Assembly (NCBI GenBank): GCA_902536515.1
Contig: CACAXU010000008.1
Span: forward strand, 1 to 38,033
DNA from: an uncultured Litorivicinus sp.
GTDB lineage: Bacteria; Pseudomonadota; Gammaproteobacteria; Pseudomonadales; Litorivicinaceae
Length of the DNA: 38,033 nucleotides
Reading direction: 5' to 3'
Positions 16,481-31,837 of this stretch are shown here, in pieces (position 1 is the stretch's first letter; each line of letters starts with the position of its first letter). A program made the translations under genes and the position numbers. The notes beneath the pieces were generated by a model. It was not told the origin of the DNA, ran no database searches, and saw nothing but the letters and a program-made list of their open reading frames with translations.

Positions 16481-19400
16481 TGTTTGCAGAGCTTTGTTGT
16501 ACATCTAATTTCACTTTCTTAACAGGCGCATCACATCCTGAAGAATATGTGGTGCGCGCTCATGCTCTTGGTTACTCAGGGATTGGTGTTACCGATGAAG
16601 CCTCTGTATCTGGCGCTGTTCGTGCACATCTCGCCTCACAAATGTTGAATATTCCAATGGTGCATGGATCGCGGTTCCAGATCGATAAGCAACTTGAGCT
16701 GACGTTTCTTGCATCGAACAGAAAGGCTTGGGGAGAACTCGGACAACTGATTTCACTTGCTCGACGACGATCATCAAAAGGTGCATATCAGTTAACGCGA
16801 CGTGACTTAATTGGGTATACAGACACACTATTATGTCTGTGGCACCCACATCCTCAAGCATTGGACTGGACTTCTCAAATCGAAAGCTTGTCTTATGCCT
16901 TTAGAGGACGATTTTGGATTGCAGCTCACTTACCCGAATCTGGGTATCAAGCCGATCTAGCTGAACGTATCGATCTCACAGCATTTGAGTGGAACTTACC
17001 TGTTGTAGCAACACAGCGACCTCTGATGCATATCCGTCAGCGTTTAAAGCTACAACATACTCTAACAGCGATCCGGCTTGGTGCCCCGATTATTGAAATC
17101 GTAGATCAATTAGAGCGATCAAGTGAACGTACTCTAATGAATCAGCACGGACTAGAGCAGCGATATCCGAGCACTTGGCTCCACGAATCACTCAATATTC
17201 TAGACCGATTCGACTTTTCATTAAGTGATTTACGTTACGAATACCCGAAAGAGATTTGTCCACCACAATACAATAATGAACAAGCATTCTTGCGAGATCT
17301 GGTATTCGAAGGAGCAAAGCGACGCTGGACGCAAGGAATACCCGACAACATCACCCGCCTGATCGAAAAAGAACTCACAATCATCGAAGAGATGAACTAT
17401 GCCTGCTACTTCCTGACTGTGCACGATATCGTAGCTTATGCTCGCTCTCAAAACATCCTTTGTCAGGGCAGAGGCTCTGCTGCAAATTCTGTGGTCTGCT
17501 ATTGTCTTTTTATTACAGAAGTTGATCCAAGTCGCGTATCCGTATTATTTGAGCGCTTTGTATCTAGAGAGCGTAACGAGCCACCCGATATTGACGTAGA
17601 TTTTGAGCATCATCGGCGAGATGAAGTCATTCAGTATGTTTATCGGAAATATTCCAAAGAACGAGCAGCGCTTGCCGCGGCCTTCATCACCTACAAAAAA
17701 CGTTCAGCAATTCGGGATGTCGGTAAAGCCTTGAATCTACCAATTGATTTAATTGAAGCGCTATCTGGAAGTCTCGCATGGTGGGATAAAAAAGACGCGA
17801 TGATTGAACGCTTTGCTGAACTCGGAATCGATCCACAAGGTCCTCAAATTCAACTATTGACCGAATTAGTGACAGAAATCTTGGGCTTCCCGAGACATCT
17901 CACACAGCATGTCGGAGGGTTCGTTATTTCACGCGGCCCACTCTCTGAATTGTGTCCTATAGAAAATACAGCCATGCAAGACAGGACCTGCCTACAATGG
18001 GATAAAGATGATATTGACGCACTGGGGCTGCTCAAAGTTGATATTCTCGCACTCGGAATGCTGACCGCAATTCGCGGAAGTTTAGAGCTTGCGCTCCAAT
18101 ATCAGACAACCCATCGACCCCGTAACGGACGATATCAACATCCTCCTCATTCGATCGCCGAGATCCCACCAGAAGATTCCTTGGTCTATGACATGCTGTG
18201 CCAAGGAGATGCAATTGGTGTTTTCCAAGTTGAGTCCAGAGCTCAACTTGCCATGCTTCCTCGACTTAAACCACGGACCTATTACGATCTTGTAGTTGAA
18301 GTTGCCATTGTCAGACCTGGACCAATTCAAGGCGACATGGTGCACCCATATCTCAGACGGCGCGATGGTGTTGATCCCAAAGAAGAACAGCCGAAAGAAA
18401 TCAGCCAAGTTCTTGATCGAACTCTTGGTGTACCGATTTTCCAAGAACAAGTGATCCAATTGGTAATGGTGGCTGCCGGCTTTAGTGCTGGAGAGGCAGA
18501 CGCATTGAGACGGGCGATGGCGACTTGGAAAGCGGGAAATGGCTTATCTCATTTCCACGAAAAAATTGTCAGCGGGATGCTGGCACGAGGACATTCTCGC
18601 GAGTTTGCTGAGCGCCTCTGTCATCAAATCGAAGGATTTGGAAAGTATGGTTTCCCCGAGTCACATGCTGCGAGCTTTGCATTACTTGTATATTTATCAG
18701 CTTGGATCAAATGCCATCTCCCAGCGGCATTCTACTGTGGCTTATTAAACGCCCAACCCATGGGATTTTATACGCCATCGCAACTACTTCAGGATGCCAA
18801 ACGTCACGGTATCGACATCCGACCGATTGATGTGAATGCATCTGAATGGTTATCAACACTTGAAGATGTAGAAGGGTCTCCATGTATTAGACTAGGTTTG
18901 CATCTCATTAAAGGACTACGATTTGAAGTAGCGAACGCACTTGTCAAAGCACGCCGTCATCCTTTTCAGAACCTCAACGACTTTCGAAGCCTTACAGGAC
19001 TCTCAACAGGGGACTTAGAAATTCTGGCCAGCGCACATGCGTTCCGCTCACTGACTGATAATCGTTTTGATAGTTTTTGGCAACTTGGAGATCAAGAATC
19101 GCAATTACCATTATTTCAAGGTGCAATTCAGGCAGTTGAAGGCTTTAGACCACGTATTCCTGAGCTTGGTGAAACGTTAGTCGCCGATTATCAAACCACT
19201 GGATTATCACTTGAAGCACATCCGATGAGTTTATTGCGGGATAAATCAGCGTTTCGTATCTGTCGACGGTCATCAGAGCTCGATCGATTGCCAAGACATC
19301 CCAATCTTCAAATTTGGGTAGCAGGTATTGTTGCGACACGCCAACGACCAGGTTCAGCCTCTGGTGTGGTTTTCATCACCTTGGAAGATGAAGATGGACA

Positions 19401-19587
19401 AATTAATTGTCTTGTCTGGCCTTCTCTCGTGGAAACATTCAGACATCAGATCTTAGCCAGCCGTTTATTGAAAGTGAGGGGAAAAGTCCAAGAATCTCAC
19501 GGGGTCATTCATATCATCGCTGATACCCTAGAAGATGCCAGCGAGTGGCTTGGAGATCTCACACCAAGCTCTCGTGATTTTCACTGA
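16480..19587 (+). CDS. dnaE2: Error-prone DNA polymerase III alpha subunit (DnaE2)
   Basis: DnaE2 is the SOS-induced translesion C-family polymerase. From ATG 16480 it is 1035 residues, normal for DnaE2 and shorter than replicative DnaE (about 1160). It starts MFAELCCTSNFTFLTGASHPEE, whose SNFTFLTGASHPEE part is a DnaE2 PHP-domain hallmark. The polymerase core has CQGRGSAANS, the catalytic aspartates in PPDIDVDFEH (about 370-372), and KVDILALGMLTAI; the C-terminus has an OB fold (LEDEDGQINCLVWP). The ATG is chosen over TTG 16453 because of the family N-terminus and the LexA box. No imuA or imuB partner is present. The 3' end overlaps convergent tolC by 7 nt. Confidence 0.95.
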   Translation: MFAELCCTSNFTFLTGASHPEEYVVRAHALGYSGIGVTDEASVSGAVRAHLASQMLNIPMVHGSRFQIDKQLELTFLASNRKAWGELGQLISLARRRSSKGAYQLTRRDLIGYTDTLLCLWHPHPQALDWTSQIESLSYAFRGRFWIAAHLPESGYQADLAERIDLTAFEWNLPVVATQRPLMHIRQRLKLQHTLTAIRLGAPIIEIVDQLERSSERTLMNQHGLEQRYPSTWLHESLNILDRFDFSLSDLRYEYPKEICPPQYNNEQAFLRDLVFEGAKRRWTQGIPDNITRLIEKELTIIEEMNYACYFLTVHDIVAYARSQNILCQGRGSAANSVVCYCLFITEVDPSRVSVLFERFVSRERNEPPDIDVDFEHHRRDEVIQYVYRKYSKERAALAAAFITYKKRSAIRDVGKALNLPIDLIEALSGSLAWWDKKDAMIERFAELGIDPQGPQIQLLTELVTEILGFPRHLTQHVGGFVISRGPLSELCPIENTAMQDRTCLQWDKDDIDALGLLKVDILALGMLTAIRGSLELALQYQTTHRPRNGRYQHPPHSIAEIPPEDSLVYDMLCQGDAIGVFQVESRAQLAMLPRLKPRTYYDLVVEVAIVRPGPIQGDMVHPYLRRRDGVDPKEEQPKEISQVLDRTLGVPIFQEQVIQLVMVAAGFSAGEADALRRAMATWKAGNGLSHFHEKIVSGMLARGHSREFAERLCHQIEGFGKYGFPESHAASFALLVYLSAWIKCHLPAAFYCGLLNAQPMGFYTPSQLLQDAKRHGIDIRPIDVNASEWLSTLEDVEGSPCIRLGLHLIKGLRFEVANALVKARRHPFQNLNDFRSLTGLSTGDLEILASAHAFRSLTDNRFDSFWQLGDQESQLPLFQGAIQAVEGFRPRIPELGETLVADYQTTGLSLEAHPMSLLRDKSAFRICRRSSELDRLPRHPNLQIWVAGIVATRQRPGSASGVVFITLEDEDGQINCLVWPSLVETFRHQILASRLLKVRGKVQESHGVIHIIADTLEDASEWLGDLTPSSRDFH

Positions 19588-20873
19588 ACCAGGTACCGAT
19601 TGATCCGCAAAACTGTTGACTCGGACAGATCTCCAATCGCTTGTTCAAATTGTAATTGTCGGATGACATGAGTGTATCGCGCCTTTGCAAAATCACGTTC
19701 TGCCGCAAATAAATCCTTTTTCGCATTCAACACCTCGACGATATTGCCTGATCCAACGGCATAGGCGGCCTCAGTCGCTTCAACACGACTCGCTGCAGAA
19801 ACAATCGCCAACTGTTGCGCTTCCACAGTGCGCGCACTCGCTTCGAGATTACGAAATGCTTTCTGCATATTTGCGCGAACTTCACGGCGTACTTTCGCTA
19901 AATCCGCTTCTGCTCTGATGACATTTGCTTTAGCCACATCGACCTTTGCAACAGAAACGCCATTGGTATAGATCGGTGCAGACAATGTCACACTCACAAC
20001 ATTACTTCGCGCACTGGCATTCGTCGCTCCTGTATTGCTGCCCGAAGTATCAGATATGGAAAACGTTGACGATAAAGCAAGTGTCGGGTTGGTCTCGGAA
20101 CGCGCTTCATCAAGTTTTGCCAGCGCACTCTGATGGCTCTCTTGTTTAGCGATGACGTCAGGGTGTTGATCGACTGACATTTCAGGTTGATCATCCAACG
20201 ATCGATGAAGATCTGCCACGAAGCCCTCTCCTAAATCCAAAAGATCAAGAATTGGAGCGTCAACTAATTGCCTGAGATCCGATCTCGCAGTATCTAACGC
20301 AACTTCAGCACTGATTAATCCCACCCTAGATAAATCAAGCTGTGCTCGCGCCTGGTCCACATCAACCCGCGTACCGATACCTACGACTAATCGTTCAGAC
20401 GCTTGCTCCGACTGACGCTCAAATGCTTCAACTTCCGCTTGGGCGGCAAGCAAATCCTGCTCCGCCGACAGAACAGCGAAATATCGATCCGTCACTGAAA
20501 TAATATGCGTCTGCCGGTACGCAGCCAACGATGCATCTGCCTCTCGAACCAAGGCGTCCTGGCTTTCGATTTTGGCATCTAGTCCTTGATCATACAAAGG
20601 CATACTGAGGGTCATTGACAACGTACCAGTTCGATAAACGTCGTCACTCTTAAGATTCTGAGTTCCCTCTCCTGATACTGACGCACTCGCACTCAAACCG
20701 CGACCACGACGAACTTGCTGTCCCAACGCCCCCGAAGCATCACGGGCAGCAATCTGAGCCCGCAATGCGGGATCATTGGCAACGGCTAAATTATAAATAT
20801 CGGATAAATTCTTGGACTCAGCCATGGCACTTCCCGCCAGGACGAGACCTAACGCGATACTACAGATGCGCAT
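19581..20873 (-). CDS. tolC: TolC family outer-membrane efflux channel
   Basis: This 430-residue outer-membrane protein would form the trimeric exit duct of efflux pumps or type I secretion. MRICSIALGLVLAGSAMA is a cleavable signal peptide. The mature part has the two internally repeated OEP halves rich in long amphipathic helices (for example QAEVEAFERQSEQASERL and LFAAERDFAKARYTHVIRQL) and the YAVGSGNIVEVLNAKKDL pattern typical of TolC. ATG 20873 follows a GAGG site and lies 10 nt after the hemE stop. TolC itself or a close efflux paralogue cannot be separated by eye. Confidence 0.88.
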   Translation of the reverse strand: MRICSIALGLVLAGSAMAESKNLSDIYNLAVANDPALRAQIAARDASGALGQQVRRGRGLSASASVSGEGTQNLKSDDVYRTGTLSMTLSMPLYDQGLDAKIESQDALVREADASLAAYRQTHIISVTDRYFAVLSAEQDLLAAQAEVEAFERQSEQASERLVVGIGTRVDVDQARAQLDLSRVGLISAEVALDTARSDLRQLVDAPILDLLDLGEGFVADLHRSLDDQPEMSVDQHPDVIAKQESHQSALAKLDEARSETNPTLALSSTFSISDTSGSNTGATNASARSNVVSVTLSAPIYTNGVSVAKVDVAKANVIRAEADLAKVRREVRANMQKAFRNLEASARTVEAQQLAIVSAASRVEATEAAYAVGSGNIVEVLNAKKDLFAAERDFAKARYTHVIRQLQFEQAIGDLSESTVLRINRYLVQ

Positions 20874-20883
20874 TATGTCAACC

Positions 20884-21960
20884 TCAATGTGAGCCAGAAT
20901 GAATTTCGCGGCTAATTCGTTGTATTGCTTCAATCATAGTGGCAGGACGCTGAGGATCAACGTGCTGATTAATACCGTGACCCAAATTAAAAACATGTCC
21001 CAGGTTCGGACCGAAGCTTTTCAGAAGTCTTTCCACCTCAGATGTAATCAATGCATCAGATCCAAACAAAACAGACGGATCAAGATTACCTTGAAGTGCT
21101 ACCTGTGATCCGACTCGCTCGCGGCAACGACCAAGATCAACTGTCCAATCGAGCCCCAATGCATCGCAACCTGTTGCTGCCATTTGCTCAAGCCATGCGC
21201 CGCCACCTTTAGTAAACAGAATCACTGGAACTTGTTGCCCTTCAGATTCGCGAACCAAGCCGGTGACAATTTTTTGCATATAGATAAGAGAGAACTCACG
21301 ATAAGCAGGTTCTGTCAAAACCCCACCCCATGTATCGAAAATCTGTACCGCTTGTGCGCCAGCAGCGATCTGCGCGTTCAAATAGTCCGTCACAGCGGTT
21401 GCCAGCTTTTCGAGTAACACATGAAGCGCATCTGGATCTGAATACATTAATCCTTTGGCATAGCGGTATTCTTTTGATCCCCCACCCTCGATCATATATG
21501 TCGCCAGGGTCCAAGGGCTTCCTGAGAATCCAATCAATGGCACACGGCCGTTGAGTTCGCGACGAATCGTTGTCACCGCATCCATCACATAATCCAATGT
21601 ATCTGCCATCGACGGAACCGAGAGCGCATCGATATCTGCGCGTGTTCTCACGGGACGCTCAAAACACGGACCTTCTCCCGCCTCAAAATACAGGCCACAA
21701 CCCATCGCATCAGGAATGGTCAAAATGTCAGAAAACAAGATCGCTGCATCGAGCGGGTAACGCTCAAGCGGCTGCATCGTTACTTCACAGGCGAGCTCTG
21801 CGTTTTTACAGAGGCTCATGAAGTCACCTGCAATTTTTCGGGTCGCCCGATACTCTGGAAGATAGCGTCCCGCCTGACGCATCATCCAAACGGGTGTTTG
21901 ATCGACAGGTTGGCGGAGTAATGCTCTTAAAAAACGATCGTTTTTTAATGCTGATGTCAT
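20884..21960 (-). CDS. hemE: Uroporphyrinogen decarboxylase
   Basis: HemE converts uroporphyrinogen III to coproporphyrinogen III in heme synthesis. The 358-residue length is normal. Signatures are [15 protein letters not shown] at the N-terminus (with the substrate-binding arginines), [16 protein letters not shown] with the essential aspartate, [16 protein letters not shown], and [15 protein letters not shown] near the end. The ATG overlaps the metY stop as ATGA. Downstream of gltBD it has the same place as in Pseudomonas. Confidence 0.97.
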   Translation of the reverse strand: MTSALKNDRFLRALLRQPVDQTPVWMMRQAGRYLPEYRATRKIAGDFMSLCKNAELACEVTMQPLERYPLDAAILFSDILTIPDAMGCGLYFEAGEGPCFERPVRTRADIDALSVPSMADTLDYVMDAVTTIRRELNGRVPLIGFSGSPWTLATYMIEGGGSKEYRYAKGLMYSDPDALHVLLEKLATAVTDYLNAQIAAGAQAVQIFDTWGGVLTEPAYREFSLIYMQKIVTGLVRESEGQQVPVILFTKGGGAWLEQMAATGCDALGLDWTVDLGRCRERVGSQVALQGNLDPSVLFGSDALITSEVERLLKSFGPNLGHVFNLGHGINQHVDPQRPATMIEAIQRISREIHSGSH

Positions 21961-23228
21961 ACCAGCGATAAAGCCTGATCCAGGTCAGCCAAAATATCAT
22001 CGATGTGCTCGATACCAACGCATAAGCGAATCATTTCAGGCTTGACTCCAACCGATAGTTGTTCCTCGTCGGATAGCTGACGATGCGTGGTCGACGCCGG
22101 ATGACAGGCCAATGAACGCGCATCACCGATATTCACAAGGCGCTTGAACAAGCCAAGTGAGTTGTAGAATTTCACGCCCGCATCAAAACCACCTGTAACA
22201 CCAAAAGTCAGAAGTGCGGAAGGCGTACCTCCAAGCTGACTTTGCGCTAGTGCATGATGAGGGTGATCAGGCAAACCTGCATAACTGACCCACTCAATCT
22301 TTGAATGCGCTTGCAAGAACTCAGCGACTTTCTGGGTGTTCTCACAGTGTCGCTCCATCCGAAGATTCAGAGTTTCAATGCCCTGTAAAAGGAGAAAGGC
22401 ATTCATCGGAGCAAGCGCCGCACCTGTGTTACGGAGCGGTACGGTTCGCGCCCGCGCAATAAAGGCTGCAGGGCCAAATGCATCTGAATACACAACTTCA
22501 TGATACGCAGGTTCAGGCGCTGTCATCCCAGGGAACTTGTCTCCCTGTGCAGTCCAATCAAAGTTACCGCCATCAACGATAATTCCACCCAGTGAGTTGC
22601 CATGGCCTCCCATAAACTTTGTGAGCGCGTGCACAACAACATTGGCACCCAATTCAATTGGCTTACATAGCGCTGGAGTGGCAACCGTGTTATCAACGAC
22701 CAAAGGCAATCCATTGCGAGACGCCATCTCGGCCATTGAACGAATGTCAACGATGTTACCAGCTGGGTTACCAATGGTTTCGCAATAAATCGCGCGCGTA
22801 TTTTCATCGACCAACTTTTCCAAGTCTTCCGCAAGATCAGTTTCAGCGAAACGCACTTCAACGCCTTGGCTCGGAAACATATGCGCGAACAGGGTATAGG
22901 TCCCGCCATACAGTTGTGGAGTCGTCACGATGTTGTGGCCCTGACTCGCGAGTGTCTGCAATGCGTAAGTGATTGCTGCCATTCCGGATGAAACGGCGAG
23001 CGCAGCAATGCCACCTTCGAGAGCTGCGACGCGTTGTTCGAGCACATCACATGTTGGGTTCATAATGCGGGTATAGATGTTTCCCGGGACTTCAAGGTTA
23101 AATAGCGCAGCCCCATGCGCTGCATCGTCAAACTCAAACGCCACATTTTGGCAAATCGGTGGGACGACCGCCTTGGTTGTAGGGTCAGTTTGATACCCCG
23201 CATGGATCGATAGTGTTTCGTCGCGCAT
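21957..23228 (-). CDS. metY: O-acetylhomoserine sulfhydrylase
   Basis: This Cys/Met-metabolism PLP enzyme (fold I, 423 residues from ATG 23228) would make homocysteine from O-acetylhomoserine and sulfide. The PLP lysine is about K204 in [12 protein letters not shown]. The N-terminus has [21 protein letters not shown] and [17 protein letters not shown], and the length of about 425 with [17 protein letters not shown] is typical of MetY rather than MetB or MetZ (about 390). ATG 23228 is preferred over 23234 because AGAGGG then sits 8 nt upstream. It lies between gltD and hemE, which are usually neighbours, and overlaps hemE by 4 nt. Confidence 0.9.
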   Translation of the reverse strand: MRDETLSIHAGYQTDPTTKAVVPPICQNVAFEFDDAAHGAALFNLEVPGNIYTRIMNPTCDVLEQRVAALEGGIAALAVSSGMAAITYALQTLASQGHNIVTTPQLYGGTYTLFAHMFPSQGVEVRFAETDLAEDLEKLVDENTRAIYCETIGNPAGNIVDIRSMAEMASRNGLPLVVDNTVATPALCKPIELGANVVVHALTKFMGGHGNSLGGIIVDGGNFDWTAQGDKFPGMTAPEPAYHEVVYSDAFGPAAFIARARTVPLRNTGAALAPMNAFLLLQGIETLNLRMERHCENTQKVAEFLQAHSKIEWVSYAGLPDHPHHALAQSQLGGTPSALLTFGVTGGFDAGVKFYNSLGLFKRLVNIGDARSLACHPASTTHRQLSDEEQLSVGVKPEMIRLCVGIEHIDDILADLDQALSLV

Positions 23229-23301
23229 TCTCATTGCCCTCTGATCATGTATCTCTAAAAATGCTCTGTGTAATCAAGATTCTGTCAGGAATCCAATATC
23301 T

Positions 23302-29188
<5,887 letters not shown>

Positions 29189-29196
<8 letters not shown>

Positions 29197-29335
29197 AATT
29201 TTTTCCTACCATACACGACCAACCTGTCGCAGCCCCAAGTAATACGGGACGATGCGCGTCCCGCCGAAAATACGCAACGACCCCAGCCAACTTGCCTAAA
29301 AGTTCTAGCGATACGTCCGTGTCAATTGGGCTCAA
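29189..29335 (-). CDS. Possible 48-codon reading frame coupled to gltB (doubtful)
   Basis: The frame is open from 29398 to a TAA at 29189-29191 that overlaps the gltB start as ATGGCTAA, the same 8 nt geometry as thiD/nudF and kinase/nagA here. A TTG at 29335 has AGGGA 9 nt upstream. The product would contain [21 protein letters not shown] recognise no family. An open frame of this length can arise by chance, and the candidate gltB promoter lies inside it. Confidence 0.18.
29246..29262 (-). repeat. Inverted repeat in the gltB leader
   Basis: GGGACG-ATGCG-CGTCCC forms a perfect 6 bp stem about 50 nt before the gltB ATG. No T-run follows on the minus strand, so it is not an ordinary terminator. 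It could be leader structure or an operator. Confidence 0.4.
29296..29325 (-). promoter_or_regulatory. Candidate sigma-70 promoter of gltBD
   Basis: A perfect TTGACA (-35, minus strand 29325-29320) is followed after 18 nt by the weak -10 TTTTAG (29301-29296). It would give a leader of about 90 nt that includes the 29246-29262 hairpin. The poor -10 keeps confidence low. Confidence 0.35.
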
Positions 29336-29418
29336 CTGACTGAATCCCTGAAGAAAAAGGGCCGCGTAGTATATGTCTCCAGCGACTGTGGAGCAAATTT
29401 AAAATATGTCTAGAAAGG

Positions 29419-30237
29419 TTACTGCTTATTCGGCGCTAAGGGAATCATCGTCGACTTCGACGGGATTCCGTGATGCTTATCCATTTGCATAAAGACAAAG
29501 ATTGCGACAGAGACGACGATTACAATACCTAAACCTATCGCTACACTCAAAGTCCCTGACTGTGATACTGAGAGTTGTTGTTGATGCACTGCCTCCACAT
29601 CACCATCCTGTACTCGTTCACCACCAGAGGCTGCCCTCAGCAACTGTCTCGGATGCATCGCGAATTGCTGTAACAACTGAGGGGCCCTTGCTCCGATTTC
29701 GAGACCCGGATGGAGTGCAGAGCATGCTTCCTCAAAATCATATTGATCCCAACGCGGCAACAACACAATGCTGGATAAAGTAGGTTTTGGTTTTAACGCC
29801 TGAAGCTTCGTAATCAGAGTATCCTCACCAACCAACAAAACTGTCCAGCGGCGACCATAAGCACCAGCGCTGAGTTCCTGAAATAATCGGATAACATCAT
29901 CAGGTAGACGATGCGAATCATCCACGATAATCTCGGGGATACCTTCCTCGATCCCCACCTGATGCTTATTTTGCAGGCGAGCCAGCATTTCCAGATCTGT
30001 TCCCTCGGGACGTAACCCGGCCAAACCTATCAGCCGAAGGATCGTATCAGTGCGATCTGACAATAATTCACCGTGGAGCAGAAGTGGATTGACAGTGCTC
30101 GCCAAAACAAGCGCCTCGATGACAGTACTTTTACCCTGACCAGGCGCGCCAATCATCACTGCCAATCGTCTCGCCCAACGAACAGCCGAGCGAATTCGTT
30201 CGATACATGCCTGTTGCGATCGGACTAACTGCAGCAC
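29419..30237 (-). CDS. DamX/ExeA-like AAA ATPase with a C-terminal membrane helix, no SPOR domain
   Basis: This 272-residue protein has Walker A GAPGQGKST (30-38) and Walker B IIVDDSHRLP (about 103-112), as in the ExeA-like ATPases found between aroB and gltB in pseudomonads. One transmembrane helix (about 231-250, SVAIGLGIVIVVSVAIFVFM) is followed by only 22 residues. Homologues in this position normally continue into a periplasmic linker and a peptidoglycan-binding SPOR domain; here both are missing. No SPOR-like sequence was seen in the 222 nt downstream. The GTG start overlaps aroB by 13 nt. A cell-division or envelope role is inferred from DamX only. Confidence 0.8.
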   Translation of the reverse strand: MLQLVRSQQACIERIRSAVRWARRLAVMIGAPGQGKSTVIEALVLASTVNPLLLHGELLSDRTDTILRLIGLAGLRPEGTDLEMLARLQNKHQVGIEEGIPEIIVDDSHRLPDDVIRLFQELSAGAYGRRWTVLLVGEDTLITKLQALKPKPTLSSIVLLPRWDQYDFEEACSALHPGLEIGARAPQLLQQFAMHPRQLLRAASGGERVQDGDVEAVHQQQLSVSQSGTLSVAIGLGIVIVVSVAIFVFMQMDKHHGIPSKSTMIPLAPNKQ

Positions 30238-31301
30238 GCGTTTAATACATAGTTGAGTAATTCAGAAGGCACTTGCTCCTCAACATAGGCATTGCCCAAA
30301 GACTTCATCAACACAAAGCGAAGGCGCCCATCGACATTTTTTTTATCGACAGCCATATGTTTCAGGAAGTCATCACCGGTCATTCCGCTTGGCGGGCTTA
30401 CTGGAAGATTCGCACGCTCACACACAGCGACGATACGAGCCACGTCTGACTCTGTAAGCATCCCCATGGCTTTTGATAGATGGGCGGCCAACACCATGCC
30501 TGCACCAACTGCTTCTCCGTGAAGCCAACCACCGTATCCAAGATGCGCTTCAATCGCGTGGCCGAATGTGTGACCCAAATTCAGTAGTGCACGAACACCA
30601 CCTTCCCGCTCATCGCGAGCGACGATCTCTGCTTTCATTTGGCATGATCGCTCAATTGCAATCGACACAGTCTCAGTGTCTTTAGCCATCAACAAATGAA
30701 TATTCGCTTCGATCCAGGCCAAAAACTCTTGATCACCCAATAAACCATATTTAATCACCTCGGCCATGCCGGCTGACATCTCTTTCTGTGGAAGTGTTTC
30801 TAAAACATGTATATCGATGAGAACAGCGATAGGTTGATGAAATGCTCCGATCATATTTTTCCCGAATCGATGATTGACTCCTGTTTTTCCGCCAACAGAT
30901 GAATCAACCTGCGAGAGAAGCGTGGTTGGAATCTGAACAAAATCGATTCCACGCTGATAGGTTGCAGCAGCAAAGCCAACCATATCTCCGACAACACCTC
31001 CCCCTAACGCTACCATCGTTGCGTTTCTCGAAAATCGGTTCGTCAGTGCTTCTGAAAAAATGATATCCAGAGTGTCGATCTGTTTATGATGTTCACCATC
31101 TTGCAAAACCACCGTTGCCACATCGAAGTCTCGCAGGGTCGAAAGAACGCGTTCAAGGTAAAGCGGAGCAATGCAGTCATTGGTTACCACGAGAACCTGA
31201 CGACCTTGAATGACACTTGCTAAGTAATCTGAATCAAGCAGGCCGCCTCCGATTTGAATTGGATACGCACGGTCGCCCAAGTCAACGTCAAGCGTTCTCA
31301 T
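30225..31301 (-). CDS. aroB: 3-dehydroquinate synthase
   Basis: AroB catalyses the second shikimate-pathway step, from DAHP to 3-dehydroquinate, using NAD and a metal. The 358-residue protein has the NAD-binding GGGVVGDMVGFAAATYQRG, the substrate region IPTTLLSQVDSSVGGKTGVN, and the metal-ligand region NLGHTFGHAIE with LHGEAVGAGM. I use ATG 31301 (AGAGG 7 nt upstream); the ORF-extending TTG three bases earlier is less likely. It overlaps aroK by 14 nt and the ATPase gene by 13 nt. Confidence 0.97.
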   Translation of the reverse strand: MRTLDVDLGDRAYPIQIGGGLLDSDYLASVIQGRQVLVVTNDCIAPLYLERVLSTLRDFDVATVVLQDGEHHKQIDTLDIIFSEALTNRFSRNATMVALGGGVVGDMVGFAAATYQRGIDFVQIPTTLLSQVDSSVGGKTGVNHRFGKNMIGAFHQPIAVLIDIHVLETLPQKEMSAGMAEVIKYGLLGDQEFLAWIEANIHLLMAKDTETVSIAIERSCQMKAEIVARDEREGGVRALLNLGHTFGHAIEAHLGYGGWLHGEAVGAGMVLAAHLSKAMGMLTESDVARIVAVCERANLPVSPPSGMTGDDFLKHMAVDKKNVDGRLRFVLMKSLGNAYVEEQVPSELLNYVLNACCS

Positions 31302-31827
31302 CAATCTGCCTCTTTATTTGTTCCACAATTTGGCGCACGACAACCGACGGATTTGTCCGTCGCGTCTGCACCTGTATATTTGAATACGCACGATACAAGG
31401 GCTCACGCTCCGTCGCCATTGCTCTTAACTTCGCTTTTGGATCGGCAACTTGCAACAAGGGTCGATTCTTATCATTTTTCAGACGATCAAACTGTGTTTT
31501 CAAGTCAGCTTGCAACCAAATGACATGAGACTTATGGCGTTTTAATAAATCTTGATTTTCACCACGTAAAACAACCCCAGCGCCAGTCGACACAACCACA
31601 GCACCCTTGCTGACAAACTCTGCAAATATACGTGCCTCACGATCACGAAAACCCATTTCACCTTCGACATCGAAGATCCATGGAATATCGGCTCCGCTCC
31701 GGGCCTCAATCTCGTCATCCAAGTCGAGAAATGGCAGATTCAATTTTGTCGCAAGCAGCCGACCGACAGTGGTTTTACCGGCACCAGTTGGACCGATCAA
31801 TATCAGTGGAAACGAAATGTCTACCAT
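31288..31827 (-). CDS. aroK: Shikimate kinase
   Basis: AroK phosphorylates shikimate. The 179-residue protein has Walker A GPTGAGKTTVG, the shikimate-binding DLDDEIEARSGADIPWIF and FRDREA, STGAGVVLR, and the lid arginine in NRPLLQ. It heads the aroK-aroB-ATPase group. The ATG at 31827 lies 10 nt after the stop of the pilQ remnant, so its original operon spacing is kept although the pilus genes are gone. Where its promoter now lies is not obvious; it may be within the remnant. Confidence 0.96.
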   Translation of the reverse strand: MVDISFPLILIGPTGAGKTTVGRLLATKLNLPFLDLDDEIEARSGADIPWIFDVEGEMGFRDREARIFAEFVSKGAVVVSTGAGVVLRGENQDLLKRHKSHVIWLQADLKTQFDRLKNDKNRPLLQVADPKAKLRAMATEREPLYRAYSNIQVQTRRTNPSVVVRQIVEQIKRQIDENA

Positions 31828-31837
31828 GAAACCTCAG

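Noticed and set aside
23229..23301. S-adenosylmethionine riboswitch before metY
   Set aside because: Only 73 nt separate gltD and metY, and no riboswitch-like conserved stems were seen.
29377..29393. CTCCA/TGGAG hairpin after the ATPase gene as a terminator
   Set aside because: Only a 5 bp stem with a 7 nt loop, and no T-run follows on the minus strand.
29419..30237. ExeA-type secretion or transposition ATPase (TniB-like) from a mobile element
   Set aside because: Overlap with aroB, the C-terminal membrane helix and conserved position before gltB favour the DamX-like housekeeping protein.
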